NCBI GenBank assembly: GCA_950022655.1
Contig: OX465584.1
Location: forward strand, 47,102,723 to 47,166,722
Length of the DNA: 64,000 nucleotides
Source of the DNA: Alentia gelatinosa
Lineage: Eukaryota; Annelida; Polychaeta; Phyllodocida; Polynoidae
Direction of reading: 5' to 3'
The notes beneath the pieces were generated by a model. The model searched no databases, was not told the DNA's origin, and worked only from the letters and a program-made list of their open reading frames with translations. A program made the position numbers and the translations under genes. Below, in pieces: positions 42,981-55,080 of this stretch; positions within the stretch are counted from its first letter, which is position 1, and each line of letters opens with the position of its first letter.

Positions 42981-45900
42981 CACCGCCCGACCCCCCATTC
43001 TGACGCCAGTAGCCCTCCACGACCGCTATCAGCAATTCAAGCATTGTCAAATAGGTTTTCCTATTTGAGAATTGTCCTTATTGGGGATGTTTATATGATG
43101 ATGGATGTTTGTTTGCTTATTGACAGTGATTTCCGATAAGTTCACAATGCTAAACGTGTGTAATGTAATTGTCTTAATGTTAGTCTAGGGCAGCCATCAT
43201 TTTTATTTATGTTTTGGCTACACACATATATCTCGCGACGTGGCATAACATTTTGTCAGGCATACGACCATTACTCAGAGTGTGCCCGAAATTTATCAAT
43301 ATTGCACCCCTAACAGCGGGTAATATTCATAAATGTAGGACCACAGGTATTTTGTAAGGCAGCTTTCCTGAGATTTAGTCTCGCTGCTATTACTTTTCCT
43401 CTCCACGAACTATATCGGGGCAGAGTAAAATGCATTTTCCAGCATTTTGAAGAAGAGAGAAGTGTTATCTGATATTCCATTTGACTGGTCGTTACACGAT
43501 TTCATTTCGTTTCGAATCATGGAATTATGCTCCAATCAAACTTGTGGTATTTCAGTCAACCCTGACAACATTTAAATGGTTTCTTCTAGAATGTATTTCC
43601 AATTTTTCTGGGGCATTGATCAGATTTGTGTTCTGTTCATGCCCTAAAAAAAAATTCTAGAATGTGCCCGGGGTCCATAAAGGAATGCTCACTGGATTAG
43701 TCAAACAATCACTAAGATATCATCCGTGAGATTAGCCTTAAAGCCTCCAGGTCTCTCCTACCACATGCATTACGTTCATCCCACATCACAGGGAGGCCCA
43801 ACCTAGTCCGGTTACCTACCACATATTGAAGAAAACCTAGAATTGTGTCGGATCTGCTGGGAGTTTCTTCCGCACATCGGGACAGAGTTGACCAGATCTG
43901 GGCTGGGAGGCTAAAGCACCATGGGAGTGGGATTCTCGTGTAGCAGAGAACTCGAACCTGCCATTCCTATTTGTAACTCTATATTGAAGTGTTATTTTTC
44001 TTTGATGATGTACGTCTAACCATGCCGAAGCTACAATTAGGACTCTAGTTTTCTTATCTCCCTACCATGAGAGAAGGCAATGAGTGTTTCAATTACGCTG
44101 GTTTCCCGGTCATCCGCTGGGGGACACGACGAATAAGATCGTAGATCAGGGAGAACCAGCCAATATATTTTCAATATGCCTTACCTTTAGACCGGCCACC
44201 AGAACAAACTCTTGCTCCGCAGGTTAGCCCTGGTGAACTCTGACACCTTCGGGTATTATCGACGGGGAGTCCTAGCAGACGATCCCAGATAGTCTCAGGC
44301 CTGTATTCACCATAACTTTTCAATAATCGGAAATATGATTGTTGCCGATTCTGCCAGGCCCAGGTCGATGATCATGAAAGGGCTGTCGGCTAGATGGAAA
44401 GGGCCCTTTACAGACTCGTCCCCTTTGAAACATGAAATATGATAAGCCATATTGTTTCATACCAAAACCGACCGAATTTGCTGGGGGTGGGGAGGGGGAG
44501 ACGACAACCTTTTTAATTATGGAATGATAAAACCCGTATAACTATAGTATAGTGCATCTAGCAAAATTGCAGTAGCTACCTGGTCTAACCCAATGAGCTC
44601 TCGACACACTACGACAAGCACAACACAGAATTTCTTTTCAACCTACTGATACAGCGACGATACGGTAATTTAGTTTTGCACTCTAACATTCTATGAATCT
44701 GAATTTTTCAGCATTTTAACAAGGCTATGATGCAGGAATTTTGATTCATAGCCATGTTGGAACCATGTCAAAGCCATGTCGCAAGCAGTAGGTATCCGGC
44801 TTTAGTACTTTGGCCAGGCCTCCAGACGAGGCCTTACTCTACATCACTCATCCCCCACCGGCCAAGTCCAGCCTCTGATATCAACCTTACAAGACCCTAT
44901 TGTTTGTAAACAAAGGCTGGTTAATCTAGCTCTGTCACTTCTGGCTCCGCCACCTTTCTTTGGACCGTCACTAGTTGGGCAGGATTCTGGGGTGAAGGCT
45001 GCGGTGGTGCCACCTACCGCCGTCGGTTATTTTTACCTCAAAAGGCTCTCTTTGTGGACGACTGGCTTCGTGGAGTACGATTGGTACAAAGACCAAAGAG
45101 CAAACGCCTTCAACACGTACATAATCCGGCGTTTTACACTGGTTTTGTGGACGGGCATCTCAGTAAACCAATCAAGAATGACTTCGTAATATGGTCGCTA
45201 ACGCTCGTCTATTACTACTCACCTCATTCTTCGAATTTGGTGAGTATTTCTGACCAAAATATGGATGAACAGATTCCATTAAGATACAGTAACCATGTAT
45301 TTCTATATTAATGGATACTAGCAGGCTGTATCAATAACAATGTCAAGCATATTTCTTCATAACCAGAAAAAGATCAATCGTACCTTGTCACCCATATATT
45401 AGTTCCCAAACTAGGCCCCTCAAAACACACACCTTATCCCTATCTTCTTATCATTCATGGTCTCCTGGAAGGTCACATATAGTCGATTCCTCTTTGGCAG
45501 AGAATACATCGGACAATGTTGTGGTACCTATATATAATTAATATGAGGCGGTCTGACGGATCAAAGGTAACCCTACCCTAAACCCATACACACAGGTAAG
45601 AACGCTGCAGATGTGCTGAGCTGTCTGCTATGATCGAAGGGAGAGCGAGCTGACCTGGCCGCGGGTACAATGGCCGTCCCCGTAGAAGAAACTCTCGTCA
45701 TTTCTCGTGACTACCAACGAGTGTCCGGGTGTGGGGGATGTATAGACAACAATCGATGATTTTGTGGGCAGGCGACCCCGAACCACAAGAGGCCGACGTG
45801 TAGTGATACACGATCGTTAGCAGGTGTGTTTTTATAATAGTTTTTTTATTGGGCCTAATATCAATGGACAGTCAACACACCAGGTTTTTACATTTTCTTT

Positions 45901-46440
45901 TAAAATTTTGATTAACCGGTATACTCAGATATTATAGTCTGGACAATCTAGAGATCTGATACAATACATAACATGGTCAAGTAGAACTTAAGAAGAACAC
46001 TCGATAATAGACAAACAATATTTACTATAAACGGTTACTCCTCCTTGTATGGAGGTTTTACATTTTAACATGATATTCGTTTTTGTCAGAGACTATAACA
46101 TTTTTATGTGTCTGTGTTTCTAATGTTGGCCGGCTGATTCTGAGGGTGTATTACTACGTGTTAACCCTGAATGGTTTACAGAGCTACCTATAGATAAAAC
46201 CATCGTTTGTTGTATTTACTATCCATCTGCATGAATACATTAAACCCAAGAATTGCCATATTATATGGCATATCTTTATCGATTATTGTATTACTCTCCA
46301 ACAAAAAGGTTTTTTTTCCCATAATCAATTACTTTAAGGAAATAACCAATGGTCATGGTTACTGACAAAATAGAAACAATTTACAGTGGTTTACTGCGGC
46401 CCCAGACACCTTCATTGATGATAAGGCTCCTTACCTACTG
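42981..46440. other. Non-coding, nothing firmly recognised
   Basis: No repeat structure or recognised gene. 44040-44300 and 44800-45200 are less AT-rich. Overlapping frames 44992-45189 and 45054-45311 (+) have no known domain. I cannot exclude short host exons here. Confidence 0.4.
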
Positions 46441-46658
46441 CTTGTGACACACTCCGACATGGAACCCTACGACATGGCTGCTAGACAAATCTCCCGCATC
46501 GCAGCAATGTCAGTAGATGGAACAATTCTGTGTAATATTGTATCAGAGTGCGACACGAAATGCCCGTATCGTAGCTGTGTCAAAGTTTGAGTTTCTGTGT
46601 CGTAGTGTGTCGGAACTGCGTCAGAACTCATTCGGAGCATCGGAAGCTCGGTGGGTCT
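46441..46658. repeat. CGACACACTC-rich repeat relic
   Basis: ACACACTCCGACATGG, TCGTAGTGTGTCGGAAC and GTGCGACACGAAAT are the kind of words that fill the 51030-51828 element, so this is probably an eroded relative. Confidence 0.4.
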
Positions 46659-47087
46659 GGGACCTGTTTCACTAGTTTTGTGACATGTCTGTGACACCAT
46701 AGTGACATTGAGGTTCTCTAGTTTCGTGACAACACAAGTAGCTGCCCTTAGGTAAAGACAGACCCCAAACATAGGAATTAGACAAATCTACACGTCATGG
46801 ACCTGTTTCATTAGTTTTGTGACAAAAGTGTTAGACAGACATGGAAAGAGGCACCAACAGTGCAAGCAAGAACGGACAAAACGAAGTCTAATGTCTAGTT
46901 CCTATGAAACTGGACACACCATCTAGACGCCATCTAGACATCTTTCAAAATCACAATCTAAGAACCAGCTAAGATTGCGCCATTTTCAAAAGGGCGGAAG
47001 CTGTCAGAGGCATCTCAGAGGAAGGAGATATGATAAACTACAGTCCTAATTTCTTTTCTACTTCACGAAACTAGTGAAACAGGTCCC
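46659..47087. mobile_element. TIR element with 25 bp inverted repeats
   Basis: The left end GGGACCTGTTTCACTAGTTT (then TGTGA) and the right end TCACGAAACTAGTGAAACAG (then GTCCC) are inverted copies with one mismatch in 25. A third copy of the end (GACCTGTTTCATTAGTTTTG, around 46800) and a partial one near 46715 lie inside. No matching flanking duplication seen, so the superfamily is unassigned. No coding capacity. Confidence 0.75.
46947..47064 (+). repeat. 118 bp direct repeat, copy 1 (inside TIR element)
   Basis: CAAAATCACAATCTAAGAAC through CCTAATTTCTTTTCTACTT, repeated almost exactly at 47708-47825. Confidence 0.9.
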
Positions 47088-47707
47088 AGGTCCCTAAGCA
47101 GCGCTTACATAGAGAGTTGTGATTTCTGATTATGCTCGTGGTGTTTTCTTTATAAATCGTGTCTTTCCTCATCTGATGAACCAAGGATTTTCTCTACAGA
47201 GATAAGAGCTAACTGACTGTCAACACCAAAATCAATACTTCTGATTACGTGGACTAGCGCCCATTGAATTATGTTAGCCCTAGCTGACTGTTATAATGAA
47301 CCTCCCGCATGGACTGCGAATTGCTTTTCAATTGGCTCTCCAGGACATGGAGGGGTCACTCCATGTCTAAAACGACCAATCAGAAAACGTTTAACATAAC
47401 GAGGAGAAATTGCGCAATAAGAAAAGTGTGTGATTGCTCGGAATACGCCTTGCCAGTATTTAAGGCCAAAAGGCGTCGGCCAATAACCAATGAAATTACA
47501 GAATGTACTAGGAAAATCACCAAATAAGGAGATGATGGCCTCGCTTTCGTGTATGTCGGGTAGTTATGCAAAATATGATTCACACGGTCACATTTCTACA
47601 GAAAATGCCAATCTTTTATGTAGCCATACGAACGATTTCATTTTACGCCATCTGGTAGAACCTGGCCAAATGACAGGCTTCAGTAGAGCTTAGATTGTTC
47701 CCTGTTC
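47088..47707. other. Non-coding, nothing recognised
   Basis: Small frames 47309-47527 (+), 47380-47583 (-) and 47490-47693 (+) overlap on both strands and show no domain. Confidence 0.4.
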
Positions 47708-47825
47708 CAAAATCACAATCTAGGAATCAGTTAAGATTGCGCCATTTTCAAAAGGGCGGAGGCTGTCAGAGGCATCTCAGAGGAAGGAGATAAGATAAAC
47801 TACAGTCCTAATTTCTTTTCTACTT
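47708..47825 (+). repeat. 118 bp direct repeat, copy 2 (no TIR)
   Basis: Near-exact copy of 46947-47064, but the adjacent sequence lacks the TCACGAAACTAGTGAAACAG end. It is either a truncated second element or a duplicated fragment. Confidence 0.9.
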
Positions 47826-48199
47826 GGCTAGAGATCAATCATAAGGGCAAAAGGACATCTTAGCCTAGAACTATAAAAGGGAACCCCATGTTTGAGTGTT
47901 TTATCTGGACACGAGAATCTCGCTATCATTGCGTTTTAATCTCCATGCATAGGTCTCGTTACGTTTGTCTTTATGTTCGGGACAAACTCCAAACAGATCC
48001 GTGCCTTCTCATATATGGTAGTTAATCGTGCCTGTTCATATATGGTAGTTAATCATATATATTATAGATTAAAAGCATCCCTCAGAAGTCAGTAAATGCT
48101 ATTCTTGCAAATAAAGGTTCCACAAGCTCTTATTATTCTTCGACAAAGAAGATACCCACATCTTCAATCCGTGACTCAACAAAAGCGGCAGGTAAAGTA

Positions 48200-48500
48200 C
48201 TGCAGCCCTCAGACAAATGGTGATCAGCCCCGGCCTCCGGTCAATCTCCCAGCACAGAGGGCCTCATTAGCGCCTCCTTCCACACCCCTCACTCTCCCCC
48301 TGATGCGCTGTGGCCAGGCGTGGACATGCGCACTCGCCAGCGCCAACACCGGAACAAGGCTAACCTGCGCGCGCATCGCGTCCGTCCCGATTAGAGAGGT
48401 TATTGTTGTGCTAAGCCGCCACTAGATGGCGTGTGAGGTACAAGCTGATTGGACGCAGCGACACATAGCGGCGGCCATTTTCTGGGTTTTTGTTGTTGTT
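48200..48500 (+). promoter_or_regulatory. Promoter-like CpG-rich patch with CTCF, CCAAT and YY1-like sites
   Basis: GC- and CpG-rich relative to flanks. It holds GCGCACTCGCC and GCGCGCATCGCG blocks, a perfect CTCF core (48419-48430), an inverted CCAAT box AGCTGATTGG (around 48444-48453) and a YY1-like GCGGCCATTTTC (around 48470). Such a series is typical of a TATA-less animal promoter. A 109-codon frame (48096-48425 +) crosses it without recognisable domain. Confidence 0.35.
48419..48430 (+). promoter_or_regulatory. CTCF-like site, perfect core
   Basis: CCACTAGATGGC matches CCASYAGRKGGC exactly and is preceded by GCCG and followed by GTG. Confidence 0.5.
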
Positions 48501-49071
48501 TTTTATTTGGTCTTGGCTCATACGTCACAAAGTTACTTTAGATGTATATGCTGTGGATGGTTTTCTTGCATTACAGAGATCGGCGTGAGGCTTTACATGT
48601 GTGAGGGCATATATATATACACAGCCAATCCCCAAATAAGGGGCTACCCTTCATTTCAAGCTATAGTGTCCACTTTATAAAGCGGGGATCTCTCTTACAC
48701 GAGATATTGTTCATGAAGTAAATGTATCTCTAATTATAGTAGTTGTACCTACTATGTAGATGCGTGTATTTATGCCATATAAAGTGAAGAAAAAAACGAA
48801 CTGAACCATGTGTAGTAAATCGATTCGGGGATACTACCAAGAGCAATGTGGTTTTTGCAGTAATAGTCCACCCGCCAGAAGCCTTGTGCAGCTTAGAGTT
48901 CACTGTCGGGAAGTCTGTATATCATGTGTCTCTGGGTGTAGGGTATACGCGTCGACCTCGATTATTGCCTATATCCAGTATAAAGCACATGACGGAACTT
49001 TGAGTTTCCTGATAAATAATGTCATCGTATTCACGACACCACAAGCGTATACATCATCCAACATATTGGTC

Positions 49072-49074
<3 letters not shown>
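48501..49074. other. Non-coding, nothing recognised
   Basis: Contains the start of a 135-codon frame (48808-49215) that depends on the AT microsatellite. No domain recognised. Confidence 0.4.

Positions 49075-49152
<78 letters not shown>
49075..49152. repeat. (AT)n microsatellite, ~39 units
   Basis: Uninterrupted AT dinucleotides, followed by two copies of GTGGATAAATATAT-type sequence. Confidence 0.97.
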
Positions 49153-49155
<3 letters not shown>

Positions 49156-49348
49156 GATAAATATATGTGGATAAAATGGTTGATGCTCATCACATATTAT
49201 GAAAATTACAAATGAGGCATGAGTTTGTTTAAATCTCTAAGATGTATTGGAGAGACTCGAAACATATTTTATTGTATACCTGTGTACGCTCGTGTACATA
49301 AAATAGTGTTTATTCGTAATCTTAAGGCATTTATTAATAAGGACACGT

Positions 49349-49378
49349 AGTTACTCAGCCCATTGTGAAGGCTTTTCT
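49349..49378 (+). repeat. Inverted dispersed repeat partner of 53262-53291
   Basis: ACTCAGCCCATTGTGAAGGC then TTTTCTC appears reverse-complemented at about 53263-53291. Downstream words (GGCTCAGTAACTACAAG at 49487) match the hammerhead-bearing repeat at 25188-25575, so these are probably pieces of one dispersed family. Confidence 0.65.
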
Positions 49379-49649
49379 CGGTATTTCGTCTTGTAATTAT
49401 AAGTAGGTCCTTCATCTACAGCATAAGGCCATAGATTTGGGATAAAAAAAAAGAAGCCGAGCGACCTTCACTACTGGCTCAGTAACTACAAGTCCTCATT
49501 ATTCTGCGTCAAAGCTTTTTAGACAGACCTTGTATGGCTGTATGTGCTTATAGATGACTCCTCGGGTGCTCTGTGCTTTCTCCTTTTCCCAATCTAATTC
49601 TTGAAATACAACGCTTGGAGATGGTTGCAGAGTTACGACGTGAAACTGC
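49379..49649. other. Non-coding, relic of dispersed repeat
   Basis: Contains GGCTCAGTAACTACAAG (around 49487). Nothing else recognised. Confidence 0.4.
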
Positions 49650-49852
49650 AGGATGTGACGTCACTCAGGTCCTGAGCATGCGTAGTGCGCTGCTTGGTCA
49701 CGTGACTGCCTTACTCAGAGGCATTACCAGGTACTTAGTGGCCAATGAGCGCCGTGATAACATAGTTGTGATATCGGGTTACAGTCACGTATGCCCATAA
49801 TGAAGAAGCCACACTGTAAATGGCTTCTATCTCCTCCCCTCCCCATGACAAT
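49650..49852 (+). promoter_or_regulatory. Candidate promoter: CRE, E-box, CCAAT, GC-rich leader
   Basis: In order: a full palindromic CRE, TGACGTCA (about 49657-49664), GCATGCG, a GGTCACGTGACTG E-box (about 49697), a CCAAT box within GGCCAATGAG (about 49740), and a pyrimidine-rich leader (CTCCTCCCCTCCCC) before an ATG. Order and spacing resemble a TATA-less animal promoter on the plus strand. No transcript evidence is available. Confidence 0.4.
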
Positions 49853-49901
49853 ATGGACGGGCGGGACTCGGGGCAGACGGCACAGGGGGCGGATCTCGGA
49901 G
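49853..49901 (+). CDS. Candidate first coding exon (hypothetical)
   Basis: An ATG with G at +4 (AATATGG) opens a GC-rich frame of 16 codons, translating MDGRDSGQTAQGADLG. It ends in G followed by GTGAGTGAG, a near-consensus splice donor (49902 onward), giving a phase 1 junction. If unspliced, the frame meets TGA four bases into the donor region, so it is only sensible as an exon. It lies just below the CRE/E-box/CCAAT cluster. I recognise no protein family from this peptide and could not identify a downstream partner exon, so this is a weak prediction. Confidence 0.22.
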
Positions 49902-49910
49902 GTGAGTGAG

Positions 49911-51026
49911 TCCCACCAGATGAAGACAGATCTTTTGTGGGTACGGAAATTAGAAAGGTGAATGGAGATGGATGATGGTGTCCGGGATTTATCAGTAGGA
50001 GCTGTCTAATGCCACACCCATATCTATATACTCTCAGCGGCTAGGCGTCACTTTTATCAAGATGGATATGCAGCAAAAAGTAGCTTTTCATTGCTTTGGT
50101 GTATGAAGCCAAACCTGCGTGGGGCTCGCAATATGGCGCGCCCGGTCTGCTCTCTACCCTGGTGTACAGAGGCAGCAAAACGAAAATATGGGTATGAACC
50201 CATGTGCATAGTTTTTAAACAAGGGGTTGAGTTTAAATGAGGCTGAATATTATATATAGGTACAGAAGGAGTAGTTGTTGCAGTAGTAGTAGTAGTAGTA
50301 ACAGTGGTATAGTAGTAATAAGAATAGCTGTGTTAATTGTAGTAATAGCAGTAATAATAGTAATAATATAGGGTGATAAGGTTCGAAAACATTACTTCCC
50401 GAAGCCTCCCCGAGGCCTTGGTTGAGAGAAGTATTTTTCTCAATCCATACCGAGAAATTTCGTCTTATTTTCTCCAGAGATTAGTTTCCCTATTCTTATA
50501 TACCGTTAAATATCGATAAAATAGGTGATTTGCTAACCTTGCAAAAGGGTTGGTGCAAGGTCGCAGGAAAAAAGGTCGCAAGTCATACACAGCTTGAGAT
50601 ATTTGCCCGGTAAAATAAAGCAAGGTACAAATCATATAGAGAAAACCCCCAGAAAGGGGGAAAGTAGCAAGGCGTGTACTGGGCTTTATGATATGCCTGT
50701 GCACATACTATAAATCAATTCACATTTTCAGCCATTCAGTATAAATTTTGTACTTCACCCATGTGCAGTTATTATAGTGTCCTGCATAGCTTGGGCAAAG
50801 AAGGTTTAAACGTATATGTTGCAATCAGTGCATTGACTCACTCTCCTATCAGGTCTCTGCGAAACGCTCCAACATTCAAAATGTTGGCCTGAATCAAACA
50901 TCAGTCTTGAGAGACTATACGAACCAATGATGTCAATGCTTATCACAGTAAACATGTGACAGTGTACTGCACGCCTGAGAATGGAGATGATGGACTTCTA
51001 CATTGATTTACAGTAAACTATTACAT
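49911..51026. other. Non-coding; short (GTA)n tract near 50283
   Basis: An AGTAGTAGTAGTAGTAGTA-type tract (about 50281-50302) is followed by degenerate AGTAATA sequence. No recognised gene. Confidence 0.45.
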
Positions 51027-51240
51027 TAAAAGCGGGCTCCCACTATCACCATTTGCGCCTCCGACACACTACGATAGCCTTACGACAAGCGTTCCGATGG
51101 AAAAAATGCATTTTTTGTCGGAAGGAATGGCTCTATCGTGAAAGTGGGTTTTCTCTTACGATGAGTACTCCGACACACTCCGACACACTCCGACACACTC
51201 CGATAGTGCTACGATAGAAATGCAGTATCGTAGGCTTTCC

Positions 51241-51266
51241 GACAAATCGAACATGTTCGATTTGTC
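51241..51266. repeat. Perfect 26 bp palindrome
   Basis: The left half GACAAATCGAACA is followed immediately by its exact reverse complement TGTTCGATTTGTC, with no loop. CGACACACTC arrays flank it in inverted arrangement. Confidence 0.97.
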
Positions 51267-51502
51267 AGAGAGTGTCGGAGTGTGTCGGAAGCATTCTCTA
51301 TTAGGGTAGACTATGCACCTCCCCCCCTGTCGTTTTTTCGTCCCGCAAAATAGCAATTGCCCCTGGAGCGTCCCTAGACAATTGCTCAATCATCGCATTT
51401 TGGTCGATTCCGCATGTGGCTGATGTATATGTTAAAATATTATAGATATATATGATATTTTATAATATATTTCATTACAGTAAAACACCGGGAATAAACT
51501 GA

Positions 51503-51533
51503 CCCCCCCCCCCCCCCCCCACACACACACACT
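51503..51533. repeat. Homopolymer C18 followed by (AC)6
   Basis: An 18-base C run directly followed by ACACACACACAC inside the Harbinger-like element. Length may be affected by sequencing error. Confidence 0.9.
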
Positions 51534-51831
51534 TTGGATTCCTGGCCCCTTCCCCCCCACCTAGAATTTTCGGTATGGAATGTGAATGTTTCAATGAACT
51601 TGATCAATATATGTTGCTAATTATTTGCCTGAGATTTACGTTGGCGCATCTCTTAAATCGTGGCCGGTGTCGTAACCGTGGTCTTCTTTTAAACCCGTTC
51701 CGACACACGACGACACACGACGACACACTCCGACAAAGCCCTTCCGATAGGTCTACGATTGGAAAATTTCTTATCGTAGCCCAATCGCAGCACTTTTCGC
51801 AGTGTGTCGGGACAGTGGGAGCTCGCTTTAA

Positions 51832-54539
51832 CCGTGCAAAATTAAGACAAAACAGCTTAAGGATGTTCATCCTGATAACAGAATTTGATTTTTAATTTTG
51901 TTCTTCTATCAAGATGAACATGATGAAGCAGTCTTGTAGTGGAAATCTGATACCGCATTCCCTAAGCCTCATTGTTTTTACAGCGGCGATTTATCATCCC
52001 TATTAATTGCAGGAGGAATTGGTCAAAATCACCAAAGCATGTTATATGTAGAGAACATTCGAGGGGACTTGTCGGTATTGCTGAATCTTCAAACGAATTC
52101 CTGACCACTGACATCAGCCAATATTGGTTGCAAAACTGGGCACCAAAGCAGGCATTTGCTAGTCTGAAGCAGAGCTGATCCAACATAGATCGGTTTTGTG
52201 TAGCGGTTTTATGATTGTGCAATCACAAGGAGAGTGCACTCTCCACCAGTACTGATGAGTAGAAAGCGCTGACATCAGCTGTTAGGTGTTTCTGGAAGTT
52301 GTGCAATGACTGCGAAGTTACATCATGGGGAATTCAGATAATATCGTTCAAATAGATCAAATATGCAAAATCAATCTAAAACAACACGTTCACTCATGCT
52401 GCTCATACCCAGGTGTGCAGCTACAAGCTATGTCAGTTGACTGCTGCCCGCCTCCACTGCCACAGATGTGGTCAGGGATCCCAGCCGATACCCGGGAGCT
52501 GCTAACCCATGAGCAGAGGCACATAGTTCAGAAACGTATGGTAGTTTGTCGAGAATTCTGACACCAGTGGTGGGCTATACACATTCATAACATTAATGCT
52601 TATCTTTATTTACCTTCATTGTTCGGTTAATCACAGTATCCAGCAGAAAATTGACAAGCTGTCTTGGTTCCATTCACATCATAAAATGGCGGTACACTGC
52701 CTTGCTCAATCCTCAGGTTTGGCAGAGCCAGAGCTGTGCAGTGTGTAGAGGCGCGTTCAATGCATCGAATGAACGGAAAACAAGAGAATTGTTTTGTTTG
52801 TTTGTTTGGTTTGATTTTACGTCTAGTCAACCATTATAGGTCCTTTCCAGACTTTCTCAAGGTTCTTTTACACCACTAGGGTGGTGATCAAACAAGAGAA
52901 GCATGATAATGCATCCAATGTCCACCAGACAGTGTCACAGAACCATCGCTTTGCCAGCGCCAGTTGACCTGCATCGGTACTGTTCCATCGATGACAGATG
53001 TTTATCTTCTACTCGTTCTCTTTTTAGCAAATCTTTATTGATACATATAAGTAATGGACACATATAATATATTTGTATGCAAGTGGCTGTTAGTGAGGTG
53101 ACTAATCTACCTGTCATGATACATCTAGGTACATGTACTTCTATACTCGTACATATCTTCCATTTCCAATTACGAGCCATGGCAATATTTACATAGACAC
53201 CTTGATATTTGATACACGATCAGTAAGTGAAGTCTATATTTTCTTCAACGGGAGATAAATGAGAAAAGCCTTCACAATGGGCTGAGTACCTATATTTCTT
53301 TATTGATATATGCCTGAAAATCACGAAACAACGCCATTTTATATAGCCTGACAGTGCGCCTGAACAGTATCTATAACCTGTTTGTCACGCTCAGCAGCGG
53401 CTCGTTTTTCATAGAAGTCCATGCGCAGGTATACAATAATATCACGTGGGCCTGCTTACTGTACATGACTGTCGGGGAGACGATGATATGGCTTCGTCAC
53501 ATCCCCCACCCTGCCGTATCGTAAGAAACTTTCACATGCAGCTCATCTTATCCCCCTTACGAGCAGCCAAAGAAATGATTCCAGTTCTGCCATTATGTTT
53601 TTAAACCAAAGATCATTATTGCACACGTCTCTTTTTATGGGTCTCACGGCAGGTTATTTTCTTTGTTCAGCTCTTTGTGGGGTCTTTTACTCATTATGGG
53701 AGTTATAAAAGAGGCACCGGCCGCCATTACACAACTGGACACCGCTTTGATATCAATGTCGACAACCATCTGTTTACATGCTACGCATTGTGGGAAAATG
53801 GACTGGGCGTTTAAAGTGTGATTTGTTACGAACTCAAAGTCCGGGAAATGCTCGTATTTACGAGTTTGTGAGTATTTGATTATTCAAAGATTAAAATCCT
53901 AGTCTGTCTTAACTTTATCATACACTTTGATTGTCTTTTCTCTTTTATACGAACTTAGCTCTTATTTACTCATGGTAAGTTGAGGATACATAGTTTGATG
54001 GTACTTGTTCAATATCCTTTTGAACATAATATACGGTGCCCTTGTTAGAGGTAGATGGCCATTACTCCTCATATAACTATAACGATTTCTCATACCCGAT
54101 AGATACGATCATGAAGAATCCAAATGGGGAACTAGTGCTTAATATCTATCTCTGAATAGCACAGTGACCCCCTATTCTTAAGTTAGATGTGTGTCTTATA
54201 ACCTTCTGAGGACATCATTTTCAACTCTCAGGAAACTGACATGGTTTTTAATTTTCAAGGCAAATTGCCCGATATGCCTTTAAATAGCATATGCTGCCAT
54301 GGAGCCTCTCATCTTGTGTAACAGTCGCTGCTTGATACCATTAGTGTGGTCATATTAGGGTACAGAAATAAGCCTCCCTGCCGATCAAACGACAGGCGTC
54401 TTCTTGCAATCTTTCTTCAAAGGGGGTTAAAGCGTACACTTGGTGCTGAGACAGTATCTAAGCTTTCCGATTATCATAAAACCTTCACTAAAAACACGAG
54501 CTCTGTGTATGATAGAAGCCACAGAGACTAAATTCCCGG
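51832..54539. other. Non-coding, nothing firmly recognised
   Basis: Contains the inverted repeat partner at about 53263-53291 and a copy near 54232-54290 of the motif at 41345-41405. A CAAACAAACAAAACAATTC-type tract lies near 52790 on the complementary strand. Small frames show no domains. Confidence 0.4.
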
Positions 54540-55080
54540 CTTAGCCGTAGCTCGAGCCATCTCAGCGAGGTTCCTGAACTCCAGTCTGCACTTTATCACA
54601 TGCTGTTCTCTTATTGCCTCCTACGCCAGGCGTTTCCGGCAAGAAAAACCCCCAAAAAAGGGAAAAAAATAATATAATAAGACGCTGAGAAATTATCCCA
54701 TTGGCCATAGCGACTCCTGCGGTAGAGCCTCGTTTTTACTGCTTTGGCTGCAATCACATGTAATCGATTCCTGATTGAATTACAGGTTTTAGGGCATTAC
54801 GGTGAGCAGCCAGCCAGCCCCCCACTCCCTTGCACGCCTCATCCACTCGCCTTTACCCTCTTAAACTGATAATTTGGCTGGCGGGGACGGGATGAGTTGA
54901 TTCAATAATACTAGGGAGGTGGGATGTCTCGGCCACGAGTCCATCCACCCACACCTCCCAGGTAGAAATGCTCAACTATGGTTTTAAACACTAATCGGGA
55001 GATACATGGCGCATAGCTATTGTGGTAAGGAGACAGCTTTCTTGCCCCCATAGCCAAACAAAACACCAGGTGGCGGGTGA
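54540..55080. promoter_or_regulatory. Possible enhancer-like patch
   Basis: Less AT-rich than its flanks. TGTAATCGATTCCTGATTGA then ATTACAGG (about 54759-54785) is a cluster of homeodomain-type ATTA/ATTGA sites. An inverted pair GGGAGGTGGG (54914) and CCCACACCTCCC (about 54950) closes it. Inferred from texture; no conservation data available. Confidence 0.22.

Larger units (their letters stand above)
51030..51828. mobile_element. PIF/Harbinger-like element with TAA target duplication
   Basis: The ends AAGCGGGCTCCCACTATC and GACAGTGGGAGCTCGCTT are inverted repeats (16 of 18), and TAA flanks both sides (51027-51029 and 51829-51831), fitting the TWA target of PIF/Harbinger. The interior is packed with direct and inverted CGACACACTC units and a perfect 26 bp palindrome at 51241-51266, plus a C18-(AC)6 tract. 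At 799 bp it contains no transposase and is non-autonomous. Confidence 0.75.

Noticed and set aside
48808..49215. 135-codon frame with a long Tyr/Ile run
   Set aside because: The run is the (AT)n microsatellite, and upstream codons show no recognisable protein.
50371..50395. GGTTCGAAAAC, resembling a tRNA T-loop/B-box
   Set aside because: No matching A-box or acceptor-stem pairing around it. No tRNA cloverleaf could be drawn.
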